The notes below the pieces were generated by a model. It made no database searches. It worked only from the letters and a program-made list of their open reading frames with translations, and was not told the DNA's origin. A stretch of 64,000 nt of DNA from Neorhizobium galegae bv. officinalis. GTDB lineage: Bacteria > Pseudomonadota > Alphaproteobacteria > Rhizobiales > Rhizobiaceae. Position 1 is the stretch's first letter, and every line of letters starts with the position of its first letter. The stretch lies in assembly GCA_000985875.1 (NCBI GenBank), contig CCRI01000007.1, forward strand, positions 186,001-250,000, given 5' to 3'. Shown piece after piece: positions 17,112 to 25,703 of the stretch. The position numbers and the translations under genes are program-made.

Positions 17112-18236
17112 ATGCACACGCACAGCAGCATTCGGACGCTTGACGAGCTGAAAGAGTTTCTCCATGAGGCCATGCGGCTCGAACACGCAACAATCCCGCC
17201 CTATCTGACTGCGCTTTATTCAATTAAGCCCGGCGTCAACCGGGACGCAGCACAGATTCTGCGCGTGATCGTCGTTGAAGAAATGCTGCACCTCACCATC
17301 GCCGCCAATGTTCTGAATGCCATTGGCGGCACGCCGGACCTCAGGCGGCCGGATTTCGTCGTCAGCTATCCCGCTTATCTGCCGGATGGCGAGACGGATT
17401 TCGAGGTAGGCATCCAGGCATTCGGCCGTGAGGCGCTGGCGACCTTCCTGAAAATCGAGCGGCCTGCTATCCGTCCGGAGAATCTGAAAGCCGGCAATCC
17501 GCTGATACAGCGCAGAACTGCGCCGCATAAAAGCATGCTTGGCAGCCATCCGAGCAACAACGAAATGCATTTCTACAGTATCGGCGAGTTCTACATGGCC
17601 ATCGTGTGTAGTCTCAAGGAGTTTGAAGCAAAGGCGCAGCGGGAAGGCGGGACCATCTTCACCGGGGATATATCGCGCCAGGTCACCTCGGAATACTATT
17701 ATTCCGGTGGCGGCGAACTGCTTCCCGTTTTCAATCTGAAGACCGCTCTCGATGCCCTCGAACTCATTATCGAACAGGGTGAAGGCGACGGTGGCGGCAT
17801 TTACGACGGTGACGAGCACGAACTCGCCCACTACTATCGTTTCGACGAGCTGGTCAAAGGGCGTTACTACATAAAGGGCGACAAGCCCGGCCACCCGACG
17901 GGTCCGCAATTGCAGGTCGACTGGGACGGCGCTTATCCCATCAAGCCTAACCTGAAAGTGGCGGAGATTCCCGACGGCTCGGAACTGCGCGCGGCGACGA
18001 TCGCATTCAATCACCGCTACGGGGATTTCCTGAAGCTTCTGACGCTCGCCTATAACGGGCAGCCGAGCCTGCTGCTCGAGGCCGTGCCCATCATGTTCGA
18101 GTTCCGCAATATGATGCTGGAGCTCATCCGCAATCCGTTGCCGGGCCATCCCGGTCTGAACGGCAGCCCGACCTACGAGATCGGACGAGATGTTGCCGCG
18201 CAAGAGGTTGCAAGCCAGGCGGAGGCGGTCGCATGA
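17112..18236 (+). CDS. Ferritin-like domain protein (VioB/RebD-type iminophenyl-pyruvate dimer synthase domain)
   Basis: The protein has 374 residues with an ACGGAG site 7 bases before the ATG at 17112. The N-terminal half carries the ferritin-like di-iron pattern: RLEHATIPPYLTALYSI, then VVEEMLHLTIAANVLNAIGGTP with an ExxH ligand motif. This pattern is characteristic of the PF12902 ferritin-like family found in violacein VioB and related proteins. The C-terminal half is less familiar. It lies between the GMC enzyme and its likely small subunit, and overlaps the latter by four bases. It may bind metal and act in oxygen chemistry with the flavoenzyme. The reaction is unknown. Confidence 0.75.
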   Translation: MHTHSSIRTLDELKEFLHEAMRLEHATIPPYLTALYSIKPGVNRDAAQILRVIVVEEMLHLTIAANVLNAIGGTPDLRRPDFVVSYPAYLPDGETDFEVGIQAFGREALATFLKIERPAIRPENLKAGNPLIQRRTAPHKSMLGSHPSNNEMHFYSIGEFYMAIVCSLKEFEAKAQREGGTIFTGDISRQVTSEYYYSGGGELLPVFNLKTALDALELIIEQGEGDGGGIYDGDEHELAHYYRFDELVKGRYYIKGDKPGHPTGPQLQVDWDGAYPIKPNLKVAEIPDGSELRAATIAFNHRYGDFLKLLTLAYNGQPSLLLEAVPIMFEFRNMMLELIRNPLPGHPGLNGSPTYEIGRDVAAQEVASQAEAVA

Positions 18237-18760
18237 GCAACCGTATCGAGATATTTCTTACCCTCTCCGCCGAATTGACCGCCTTTTCCCGTTTCGATCT
18301 TCTTGGGACAGGCCTGGCAGAAGCCTATCTCGGCACGCTGGATAGGGTTGTCGGCGACGACATTACCGACACGCTGCTGGCCGCCTTCGTCGCTCTGCCT
18401 CCACCCGAAGATTCCACCCGTAGCCAGGCACTGCGTGCGACCATTCTGGGAAATGAACTGCTGGGCGATGTGGCACGTTCGCTGACCAAGCTCTGGTATT
18501 CGGGCACCTGGTTCGAATTGTCTTACGCCTGGACGCAGCGCTTTGGACCCAAGCCGGCGGATGCGACCTTCGTGGTTTCTCCAGATGCCTATGTGGAAGG
18601 ATTGCTCTGGAAGGCAATCGGAGCCCATCCGGCCGGTGCCAAGGCGCCGGGTTACGGCTCATGGGCCTATCCTCCGAAAATTCCAGCCTTTCCAGGTTCT
18701 TCGACAGCAAAATCCGAGGCCATTTCCGTTCATCTCCAAAACGCTGGGATCATGTCATGA
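18233..18760 (+). CDS. Sorbitol-dehydrogenase-type small subunit (FAD-SLDH family-like)
   Basis: The protein has 175 residues and starts within the stop of the ferritin-like gene (ATGA overlap). It follows the pattern of the small subunit of membrane FAD-dependent D-sorbitol/gluconate dehydrogenases: an early LSAELTAFSRFDLLGTGLAE, a middle TKLWYSGTW, then SPDAYVEGLLWKAIGAHPAGAK and PGYGSWAYPP at the end. There is no Tat signal, unlike periplasmic versions. These subunits stabilise and help localise the GMC large subunit, so it probably pairs with the enzyme at 15140. Confidence 0.7.
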   Translation: MSNRIEIFLTLSAELTAFSRFDLLGTGLAEAYLGTLDRVVGDDITDTLLAAFVALPPPEDSTRSQALRATILGNELLGDVARSLTKLWYSGTWFELSYAWTQRFGPKPADATFVVSPDAYVEGLLWKAIGAHPAGAKAPGYGSWAYPPKIPAFPGSSTAKSEAISVHLQNAGIMS

Positions 18761-19695
18761 CAACAAATCTGCACCGCCTGACGCCCGACAAGGTCTGGCT
18801 CGGCGTCATCCCCACGCTCTGGTGGAATGACGATTTCATCAGCATCGATATCGGCATTCCCTACGAACAGGCTTTGAGCGAAATGGCGCTGGCCGGTTAT
18901 GTCGGATGTGGCGTCGGCCACAAATATCCCACTGACCCGAAGGTCTTGCGGCCCGCACTGGAACTGCGGGGGCTCCGGATTTCCGAACCCTGGGTCAGCA
19001 CCTATTTCACCATCAGATCGATGAAGCAGCACACGCTGAGCAATGTCGATACCCAACTCGACTTTCTGGAGGCCATGGAATGCGACAGCGACGATCCGCG
19101 GAGGGCCGATCTGGTCGTTGCCGAATTTGGCGGGGCCGTCAACCCGCTTCCCGTCGCCCTGTTTCCCAATTGCCCGGACTTCTCCGAGGATCAGTGGAAG
19201 CGCCTGATCGAAGGTTTGCACGAGGCGGGAGAGAAGGCCAGGGCCCGCAATCGCCGGCTCTGCTATCACCCGCACCTGGGGACCGGGGTGATGAAAACCG
19301 AAGCGATCCACCGGCTGATGGATGAGACGGATCCCGCCTTGGTCAACATGCTTCTGGATACCGCGCATCAGGCGGCTGCCGGTGTCGATCCGCTCGCGCT
19401 TGCCCGCACCTACGCTCATCGCATCAAGCATGTTCACCTGAAAGATATGCGCGCAGATATCGTCTCGGAGATCCATGCGAAGGGGCTGTCCTTCGAGCAG
19501 GGGATAGAGGCGGGCATATTCACCGTCCCCGGGGATGGCTCGATCCGCACCTTTCCGGAGATTCTGGAGGCATTGGCAGCAGCAGGCTTCGCCGGCTGGA
19601 TCTGTGTCGAGGCCGAGCAGGACCCGGCAAAGGCCAATCCGCTGCAATACGCAAAAATGGGGCGGGCTTATTTGCGCGAACTGCTCGGCTGGTGA
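18757..19695 (+). CDS. IolE-like TIM-barrel sugar dehydratase/isomerase
   Basis: The protein has 312 residues. The start at 18757 overlaps the upstream stop (ATGTCATGA context). It aligns by eye with inosose dehydratase IolE: LGVIPTLWWNDD at the start, YHPHLGTGVMKTEAIHRLMDETDP (YHHHMGT in IolE), LLDTAHQAAAGVDPL, RIKHVHLKDMR, FTVPGDGSIRTF and GWICVEAEQDPAKANP. The metal-binding acid/His set appears intact. The substrate need not be inosose; in this cluster it may be a keto-sugar produced by the GMC enzyme. Confidence 0.8.
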   Translation: MTTNLHRLTPDKVWLGVIPTLWWNDDFISIDIGIPYEQALSEMALAGYVGCGVGHKYPTDPKVLRPALELRGLRISEPWVSTYFTIRSMKQHTLSNVDTQLDFLEAMECDSDDPRRADLVVAEFGGAVNPLPVALFPNCPDFSEDQWKRLIEGLHEAGEKARARNRRLCYHPHLGTGVMKTEAIHRLMDETDPALVNMLLDTAHQAAAGVDPLALARTYAHRIKHVHLKDMRADIVSEIHAKGLSFEQGIEAGIFTVPGDGSIRTFPEILEALAAAGFAGWICVEAEQDPAKANPLQYAKMGRAYLRELLGW

Positions 19696-19907
19696 TCCTG
19701 GCGGGCGGTTATGATGGCACAACCGTCTTTATGAATGCAATCTATGCGCGCTTTCTTGGATTGGAAAGCTCTTAAGGGTTGGTTCCTGAGCCGTTCGCCG
19801 AGCCCGTTCGCATCGAGATTACAGAGGTGAGACAGCCGCGCTCATCCGAAAATTCATTCACGGGGATCAACCGATCTTCAAACATAGAGACAGCTGGAGC
19901 GATGACG

Positions 19908-20930
19908 ATGCAAAAGCCTTTCAAGCGAGACATATATTTCAGCTTCTTCATGTTCACGGCGGACGCGAGGCCGGATGACAAGGCCTATACCCAGGTCCTT
20001 ATCCGGCATCTGCAGGCTCTGACGGAGATGGGCTATACCGGTTTCGATCTGCACATCGCCAGCGGGCCGGCCGCGGCTGATCATCATGCCGAGGTCGACA
20101 GCTATGTCTGCCTGAAGAGGGCATTCGATGATGCGGGCTTCAGGGATGCGAAATTCACGACCAATGTGGGCACCACCCGGACATTCGACCCCACTTCGCC
20201 CTACGAGGAGCAGCGCAGGCAGGCTCTGGCCTATCTCAAGTCACGCGTCGATATCACATTGGCGCTCGGCGGCGAGGATGCGATCATGTCGGGTCCTTTC
20301 CTCTATCCCTATGGTGTCTTTCCGCTGACCGATTCCGGTGACGGAATCTGGAGCGATGCGCTCCAGGACTGGATGAAGCCGCGTTACGCGGCGGCCAGTG
20401 CCCCCTTCAGGGAATTGGCCGCATATGCCAACGAAAAGAAAGTGAAACTCGCCATCGAACCGGTCAAGAACTGGGAAACGCCCGGCACGACCATGATCTC
20501 GGACGCGCTCGATTTTCTGGAAACCTACGACATTCCCGCATGTGGCGTGACGATCGACACGGCGCAAGTCGTGATGGAAAGCCAGGGCCCTGCAATCTTC
20601 AAGGCCAATGTCGCCCGCGCCACACGCAAGAACCAACTCAATTACGTCCATATTTCAGGGCCGGACCGTGGCGCCGTGACCGATAGCTGGATCCCCTGGG
20701 ACATCATGCTGGGCGAAATCGAGCCGGTCTATACCGGGCCGTATCTGGTCGAGGTCTTCAACGCGATTCCACCCTTCGATAGCTCCATGAGGATGACGCG
20801 CAGGCGCTTCTGGCGGCCGGGCGAAGACGAGCCGGAGACAGGGCGAGACAGTGCCTACGATGTTGCTCGTAGCGCGCTGAAGACATTGGAAGACAAAATC
20901 GCGGCCTTTAGCCATTCGTCGAGCCGGTGA
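19908..20930 (+). CDS. Xylose-isomerase-like TIM-barrel protein (sugar phosphate isomerase/epimerase family)
   Basis: The protein has 340 residues. TGGAG sits 8 bases before the ATG at 19908; the ATG at 19902 is too close to it. Features of the AP_endonuc_2 / xylose-isomerase-like barrel include FDLHIAS, KLAIEPVKNWETPGTT (metal-ligand Glu), VTIDTAQVVMES, NYVHISGPDRG and a late VEVFNAIPPFD. It is a paralogue-like partner to the IolE-like gene upstream. It may isomerise, epimerise or cleave an oxidised sugar. The specificity is unknown. Confidence 0.75.
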   Translation: MQKPFKRDIYFSFFMFTADARPDDKAYTQVLIRHLQALTEMGYTGFDLHIASGPAAADHHAEVDSYVCLKRAFDDAGFRDAKFTTNVGTTRTFDPTSPYEEQRRQALAYLKSRVDITLALGGEDAIMSGPFLYPYGVFPLTDSGDGIWSDALQDWMKPRYAAASAPFRELAAYANEKKVKLAIEPVKNWETPGTTMISDALDFLETYDIPACGVTIDTAQVVMESQGPAIFKANVARATRKNQLNYVHISGPDRGAVTDSWIPWDIMLGEIEPVYTGPYLVEVFNAIPPFDSSMRMTRRRFWRPGEDEPETGRDSAYDVARSALKTLEDKIAAFSHSSSR

Positions 20931-21029
20931 TGGCGAGCGGCCAACCGCTTTGCCGCAGCATGGGACATTCATCACCGGCAGCCGCCCGCATGAGTGCCGC
21001 AGCCAATGATTTTCGAGAGGAAGACGTCA

Positions 21030-21854
21030 ATGGTAGCGCAATTTCCTGATCCCATCATCATTGCCCGGCGAATAGGCGGCGTGCGGCTTCACACGTTCAT
21101 TTCCTCGTTTACCGAAGACAATATCGCCAATGCGACGCATATCATCGAAAGCGAGAACAAGCTTGTTCTCGTCGATGGGCAGTTTCTTACCCCTTACGCC
21201 CAGAAGTTCCGGGAGTATGCGGACAGTATCGGCAAGCCCATCGACCGGATCTACCTGTCGCACCGGCATCCCGATCACTGGTTTGGCCTATGCGCCGCCT
21301 TCGACGACCTTCCCATTTATGCACTCAATGAGACCATCGAGTTTCTGAAGGAACATGGCGAGGATTCCAGGCTGGACCACTGGAAAATGGGCAATCTGGC
21401 GCCCGATACCGTCGTCATACCGGGACAAGTGGTGTGCGCCGGCGAGGAGATCATCGACGGGGTCAGATATGTGTTCGATGAGGTCGTGGATACCGAAATC
21501 GATTTTCTTCTGACAATCGGTCTTCCAGACCTTGGCGTGTTCATCGCGCAGGACCTGATCTACAGCGGCACTCATCTCTATCTGACGCAGAGCATGAATC
21601 ATTGGGCCCAGGTTTTGCAGGGGATGTTGCTCAGCGACTACGACCTGTTCCTGGCCGGGCATGGTGTCCCAGCCGACAGAAACGAAGTCGCAAGAAACAT
21701 GGAATACCTGACCGTTGCCATGGACGCCGCCGGCAACGGGCTGGTGAACGAGGACTTCAAGCGCTTCATGCTTGAACGGTATCCCGAGCGGAAATGTCCG
21801 GCAATATTCGACATCTACATGCCGCGTCTCTTCGGCAATGCGCGTCAATTCTAG
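21030..21854 (+). CDS. Metallo-beta-lactamase-fold hydrolase
   Basis: The protein has 274 residues from the ATG at 21030, eight bases after GAGAGGA. The metal-binding motif is SHRHPDHWFG (HxHxDH type), with a later D in FIAQDLIYSG and a GHGVPADRNE histidine, so a two-metal site is likely. The overall form resembles glyoxalase II/lactonase-like MBL proteins. It may hydrolyse a lactone or thioester intermediate in this cluster. It ends 35 bases before the decarboxylase gene. Confidence 0.8.
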   Translation: MVAQFPDPIIIARRIGGVRLHTFISSFTEDNIANATHIIESENKLVLVDGQFLTPYAQKFREYADSIGKPIDRIYLSHRHPDHWFGLCAAFDDLPIYALNETIEFLKEHGEDSRLDHWKMGNLAPDTVVIPGQVVCAGEEIIDGVRYVFDEVVDTEIDFLLTIGLPDLGVFIAQDLIYSGTHLYLTQSMNHWAQVLQGMLLSDYDLFLAGHGVPADRNEVARNMEYLTVAMDAAGNGLVNEDFKRFMLERYPERKCPAIFDIYMPRLFGNARQF

Positions 21855-21889
21855 CCCTCATCTTTCTTGCAAATGGGAGCATACAGGCC

Positions 21890-23545
21890 ATGGACGAGAA
21901 ATACACGGTCGGACAATATCTGGTCGATAGACTTCACGAACTGGGTCTGCTGCACCTGTTCTCCGTCGCTGGAGACTATTCGATCGAATGGGTGACCGAC
22001 TACGTCGAGAAGAGCGGCATCCATGTCATTGAAGAGGTCAACGAACTAAACGCCGGTTATGCCGCCGACGGATATGCGCGACTGAAGGGAATTGGCGCGC
22101 TCTGCGTCACTTATTCCGCCGGCGCGCTTTGTGCGACCAATGCCATCGCCGGAGCCTTTGTCGAGCGAGTGCCGGTTGTTCTCATCAACGGGGCGCCCAG
22201 CATCAAGAAAACGCTGACCTTCGACCAGACGGGCTATAGCGCCCATCACTTCATCAGTGGTCGCGAGACGGATAGGCAGGTCTTCGAATACATCACGGCC
22301 GCCGCGGTGCGTATCGATAGCCCGCATCTGGCGCCGATGCTGATCGACTATGCGCTCACGCAATGCATCACGCAGCGGCGCCCTGTCTATATCGAACTGC
22401 TTGAGGATATGGTGGATCTGGAATGCCAGCCTCCTTCCAATGCCTTGAGCGCCGCCTCCGTCTTGTCCGACCAAGACAGCCTTACGCAGACGATCGGACA
22501 GATTGGCGAAAGACTGAAGCAGGCCGCCAATCCGCTGCTCTGGATCGGGGTTGAAATCGACCGGTTCGGGCTTCGCGACAAGGCGGAAAAGCTGATCCAG
22601 CAGTTGCAGATCCCTTATGTCACCGAACTGTTGAGCAAGGCGACCCTGTCGGAAAACGATGCCCAGTTCGCCGGGGTCTTCGACGGGCAATCTTCGTCTC
22701 CCTCGGTTCAGGAACTGATGAAGAACTCCGATTTCGTTCTGGCGCTCGGCGTCTGGCTGACTGACATCAATGATCTCGGCTGGCCCATCGATTTTGAAAA
22801 AACTGCATTTGCGTCGTTTGAAACGTTCAAGTACGGCGCGGTGTTCAACGCGCAAGTTTCGCTGGCGGATCTGCTCGATGGATTGCTTGAGAAGAACCTG
22901 ACTTGCGCGCGCCAGGATCTGCCGCAGGAAATTCCTCCGAATCCGGCCCGAGGCAACCTGTCAGAGGAGGTCACCTATCAGGGCTTTTACGATTTCATTC
23001 GTTATTACATCGACGGGAATACGATTGTCGGAAGCGACGCGAGCCTGAACTATTTTGGAAGCATGCTTCTCAAGATAGCCGCCCCCCGGGGCTTCGTCAT
23101 CCAATCCTCCTATTCGGCAATAGGTTATATAGGGCCGGCGGCGACCGGTGTGTGTCTGGCGAAGGAGGCTTCCCAGCGGGTGATGGTTTTCTCGGGAGAC
23201 GGCGGCTTCCAGATGACCGCGCAATGCCTCTCCACCCAAACCCGTTTCGGACTGAATCCAATCATCTTCGTCATCGACAACGGGGTCTACGGTGTCGAGC
23301 AGTGGCTCGCTGACGCATCGGTCTTTCAAGCCGAAAAGCCGTTCCGCAATTCCTGCATCCTGCACCGCTGGAACTACAGCAAACTCGCCGATGTCTTTGG
23401 TTGCCAGGGTTGGGAAGTGCATACATATGGCGAACTCAAGGACGCGGTCCTCGGTGGGTTGGAAAACCTGAGCAGCCCATCGATTATACAGGTGGTCGTG
23501 CCCAGCCACTCGATCCCCGACAACGCAATGTGGAAACAGAACTAG
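21890..23545 (+). CDS. ThDP-dependent decarboxylase (pyruvate/indolepyruvate decarboxylase family)
   Basis: The protein has 551 residues from the ATG at 21890 after GGGAG. The PYR domain has the catalytic Glu52 in VNELNAGYAADGYAR, and the His pair H119-H120 (YSAHHFISG) matches the PDC/IPDC HH motif. The ThDP-binding motif is GDGGFQMTAQ, ending in FVIDNGVYGVEQWL. The enzyme class decarboxylates 2-oxo acids to aldehydes. Which oxo acid is used here is not visible; the context suggests a sugar-derived or aromatic one. It is the last gene of the GH15-led run and its stop TAG lies in a CTAG target site next to a small mobile element. Confidence 0.85.
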   Translation: MDEKYTVGQYLVDRLHELGLLHLFSVAGDYSIEWVTDYVEKSGIHVIEEVNELNAGYAADGYARLKGIGALCVTYSAGALCATNAIAGAFVERVPVVLINGAPSIKKTLTFDQTGYSAHHFISGRETDRQVFEYITAAAVRIDSPHLAPMLIDYALTQCITQRRPVYIELLEDMVDLECQPPSNALSAASVLSDQDSLTQTIGQIGERLKQAANPLLWIGVEIDRFGLRDKAEKLIQQLQIPYVTELLSKATLSENDAQFAGVFDGQSSSPSVQELMKNSDFVLALGVWLTDINDLGWPIDFEKTAFASFETFKYGAVFNAQVSLADLLDGLLEKNLTCARQDLPQEIPPNPARGNLSEEVTYQGFYDFIRYYIDGNTIVGSDASLNYFGSMLLKIAAPRGFVIQSSYSAIGYIGPAATGVCLAKEASQRVMVFSGDGGFQMTAQCLSTQTRFGLNPIIFVIDNGVYGVEQWLADASVFQAEKPFRNSCILHRWNYSKLADVFGCQGWEVHTYGELKDAVLGGLENLSSPSIIQVVVPSHSIPDNAMWKQN

Positions 23546-23705
23546 TGGGCTGCTGTTGAAGAAGTCTCTGGTTTTGCTTTGATGGCCTCGTCGCCATTTG
23601 GGTATGCGAATGCGATCTCGATGGAGCAATCGTCGAACAATTCGGCATGACCGTCGCCCGAGATCTCGTCCATTTCGTCAACCGGAGGCCTTTTTCAACA
23701 TCCTG
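23546..23705. mobile_element. MITE-like or deleted-IS element, about 160 bp, with CTAG target duplication
   Basis: The ends are imperfect inverted repeats: GGGCTGCTGTTGAAGAAG at the left and the complement CAGGATGTTGAAAAAG at the right, sharing TGTTGAA-AAG. CTAG occurs directly outside both ends (23542-23545 and 23706-23709), a 4-bp duplication of the type seen for IS5-group elements. A 40-odd-codon open frame runs inside on the minus strand but no transposase domain is recognisable. The two CTAG copies also hold the stop codons of the convergent decarboxylase and fhuB genes. Confidence 0.5.
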
Positions 23706-25703
23706 CTAGGGAGAGCGTTCCTTCATCCCTAGTAGCCATAGAAGATAAGGCCCGCCGATCAGCGCCGCGAAGAGGCCGACCGGTACCTGGTAGGGATAGA
23801 TGACGACGCGCGACAGCCAGTCGGCCACAATCAGTACGCCTGCGCCGATCAGGATTGCCGCGGCAAGCTGGCATCGCAGGTTCCGGAAGCCGACGAGCCG
23901 GGCGAGATGCGGCGCGATCAGTCCCGTCAGGCTCAAGGGGCCTACGAGGAAAGACGAGATCGCCGTCATCAATGCTGCGAGGATCGCAAGCACAAGGCGC
24001 GAAGGCAGGACGCGAAGGCCGACGCCGCGGGAAAGGCTAGTCCCGAGCGGGAGGATGGCGAGCCACCGGATCATCAGGAAAAGCGGCGCCGTCAACACCA
24101 CGAGCGTGATCATCGCCGTCCAGGCTTCGAAGGCGCCGGCGCGATTCGTCGATCCGGACATCCAGGTGAGCAGGATATAGCTGCGCATGTCTCCCTGGGC
24201 GAGCACCATGCTGACGATCGCCATGCAGAAGGCGCTGATGGCGATACCGGCGAGCAGCAGCCGTTCGGCCGAAAACCCGGAGCGGCCGGCAATCGCGATC
24301 ATCACCAGGAAGGCGGCAAGCGAGCCAAGTGCCATGCCGAGAAGCATGATTGCAGGTGACGGAAAGCCGAACAGGAAAAGAGCGGCCGTCAGCCCGGCAC
24401 CGCCGCCGCTCGAAACACCAAGCACTTCGGGGCTGGCGATCGGGTTGCCGGTCACCCGTTGCATGATGAAGCCGGCTGCTCCGAGCATGGCCCCGGCACC
24501 GCCGGATGCCAGGATACGCGGCAGGCGGAAGGGCAGAAGCTCGGAAAAGAGCGGGCCGAGCGCAACGCTCCAGCCGTGATCCGTCGGGCTTAGCGTCAGG
24601 ACGAGGGCGACGATGATGGCAAGCGCCGCAGCCAGAAGCAACAGCGCAGCAGCAGGCTTTCGAAGCTGCCGCGAGGCCGCATCGGCCGTTGCGGTCGCGG
24701 CAGAAAAACCGTGGACGCGCGGCAGCAGCAGGAGAAGCAGCGGTCCGCCGAGCAGAGCGGTTGCGGCCCCCGTCGGCACGAGATCGGAAAAACCCGGCCC
24801 CAGCAGCTGGGTCAGGCAATCGGCGAGAAAAAGCACCGCGGCGCCTGCGAGAGGCGCGGCCATCATCACCTGTCCGGTGGTGCGCGCGCCGCAGAACCTG
24901 GCCATTGTGGGCGCCGCGAGCCCCAGGAAGCCGATGATGCCGACCGTTGCCGTGACCGAGGCAGACAGCCAGACGGCGAGGACGAGGATCGAGAACCGGA
25001 CCCCCTGCAGCGCGACGCCGAGGCTTCTGGCGCTGGAATCGTCAAGCGCCAGGACACGCAGCGGCCGCAGCAGCAGTGCCGCGGCGAGGATGCCCGCTGC
25101 CAGCCGCGGCGCGAGCGCCACGACGCCACTCCAGTCCTGCTGGTTGAGCGCGCCCGCACCCCAGATATGGATCGACATGGCGTATTCGCCGCGCGCCAGA
25201 ACCAGCGTCACGCTGAGCGAAGCCGCGATCAGGCTGACGATCATGCCGGAGATCGCCACCGTGACCGGATCAAGCCCGCGCCAGCTCAGTGCCAGCACGA
25301 TCGCGACCGCCGAAAAGCCGCCGGCAAAGGCGAGCAGTTCGCGGGAAATGCCGGTCAGAAGCGGCAGAAAACTAAGGCCGAGCGTCAGCGCCAGTTGCGC
25401 ACCCGAGGCGATGCCGAGGGTCGAGGCATCTGCGATCGGATTGCGCAATATCCGTTGCAACAGCGCGCCCGAAAGACCGAGCGCTGCGCCTGAGATCAAA
25501 GCGATCGCAGCGCGGGGCAGGAGGCTGTTCCACAGCAGGATCGTATCGAGCACCGCGGCAGTCGCCGCCTCCCCGGGGACGTGCGGGCGAAACATCAGAA
25601 GCAGGATGAACGACGTAACGCAGGCGATGCCGAGCGCGGCGGCAGGGAGAAGATGGGGCAGGCCGGTGCGCATGGGCGTATGAAGGCTAACCGTTCCGGA
25701 CAT
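23706..25703 (-). CDS. fhuB: Fused FecCD-type ferric hydroxamate ABC permease, FhuB
   Basis: The protein has 665 residues, the size of E. coli FhuB (660). The start at 25703 has GGAAGG about 8 bases upstream and overlaps the end of fhuD. It consists of two FecCD permease halves in tandem: half one has LGLSGALLQRILRNPIADASTLGIASGAQ, half two has MLGAAGFIMQRVTGNPIASPEVLGVSSGGG, both matching the GxxxQxxxxNPLAxPxxLG family motif. It transports ferric hydroxamates across the inner membrane with FhuC. The operon order is fhuA-fhuD-fhuB on this strand. Confidence 0.92.
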   Translation of the reverse strand: MSGTVSLHTPMRTGLPHLLPAAALGIACVTSFILLLMFRPHVPGEAATAAVLDTILLWNSLLPRAAIALISGAALGLSGALLQRILRNPIADASTLGIASGAQLALTLGLSFLPLLTGISRELLAFAGGFSAVAIVLALSWRGLDPVTVAISGMIVSLIAASLSVTLVLARGEYAMSIHIWGAGALNQQDWSGVVALAPRLAAGILAAALLLRPLRVLALDDSSARSLGVALQGVRFSILVLAVWLSASVTATVGIIGFLGLAAPTMARFCGARTTGQVMMAAPLAGAAVLFLADCLTQLLGPGFSDLVPTGAATALLGGPLLLLLLPRVHGFSAATATADAASRQLRKPAAALLLLAAALAIIVALVLTLSPTDHGWSVALGPLFSELLPFRLPRILASGGAGAMLGAAGFIMQRVTGNPIASPEVLGVSSGGGAGLTAALFLFGFPSPAIMLLGMALGSLAAFLVMIAIAGRSGFSAERLLLAGIAISAFCMAIVSMVLAQGDMRSYILLTWMSGSTNRAGAFEAWTAMITLVVLTAPLFLMIRWLAILPLGTSLSRGVGLRVLPSRLVLAILAALMTAISSFLVGPLSLTGLIAPHLARLVGFRNLRCQLAAAILIGAGVLIVADWLSRVVIYPYQVPVGLFAALIGGPYLLWLLGMKERSP

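Noticed and set aside
24613..25683. A 356-codon open frame on the plus strand over fhuB
   Set aside because: Antisense to a clear duplicated FecCD permease; rich in Ala, Arg and Ser like a shadow frame.
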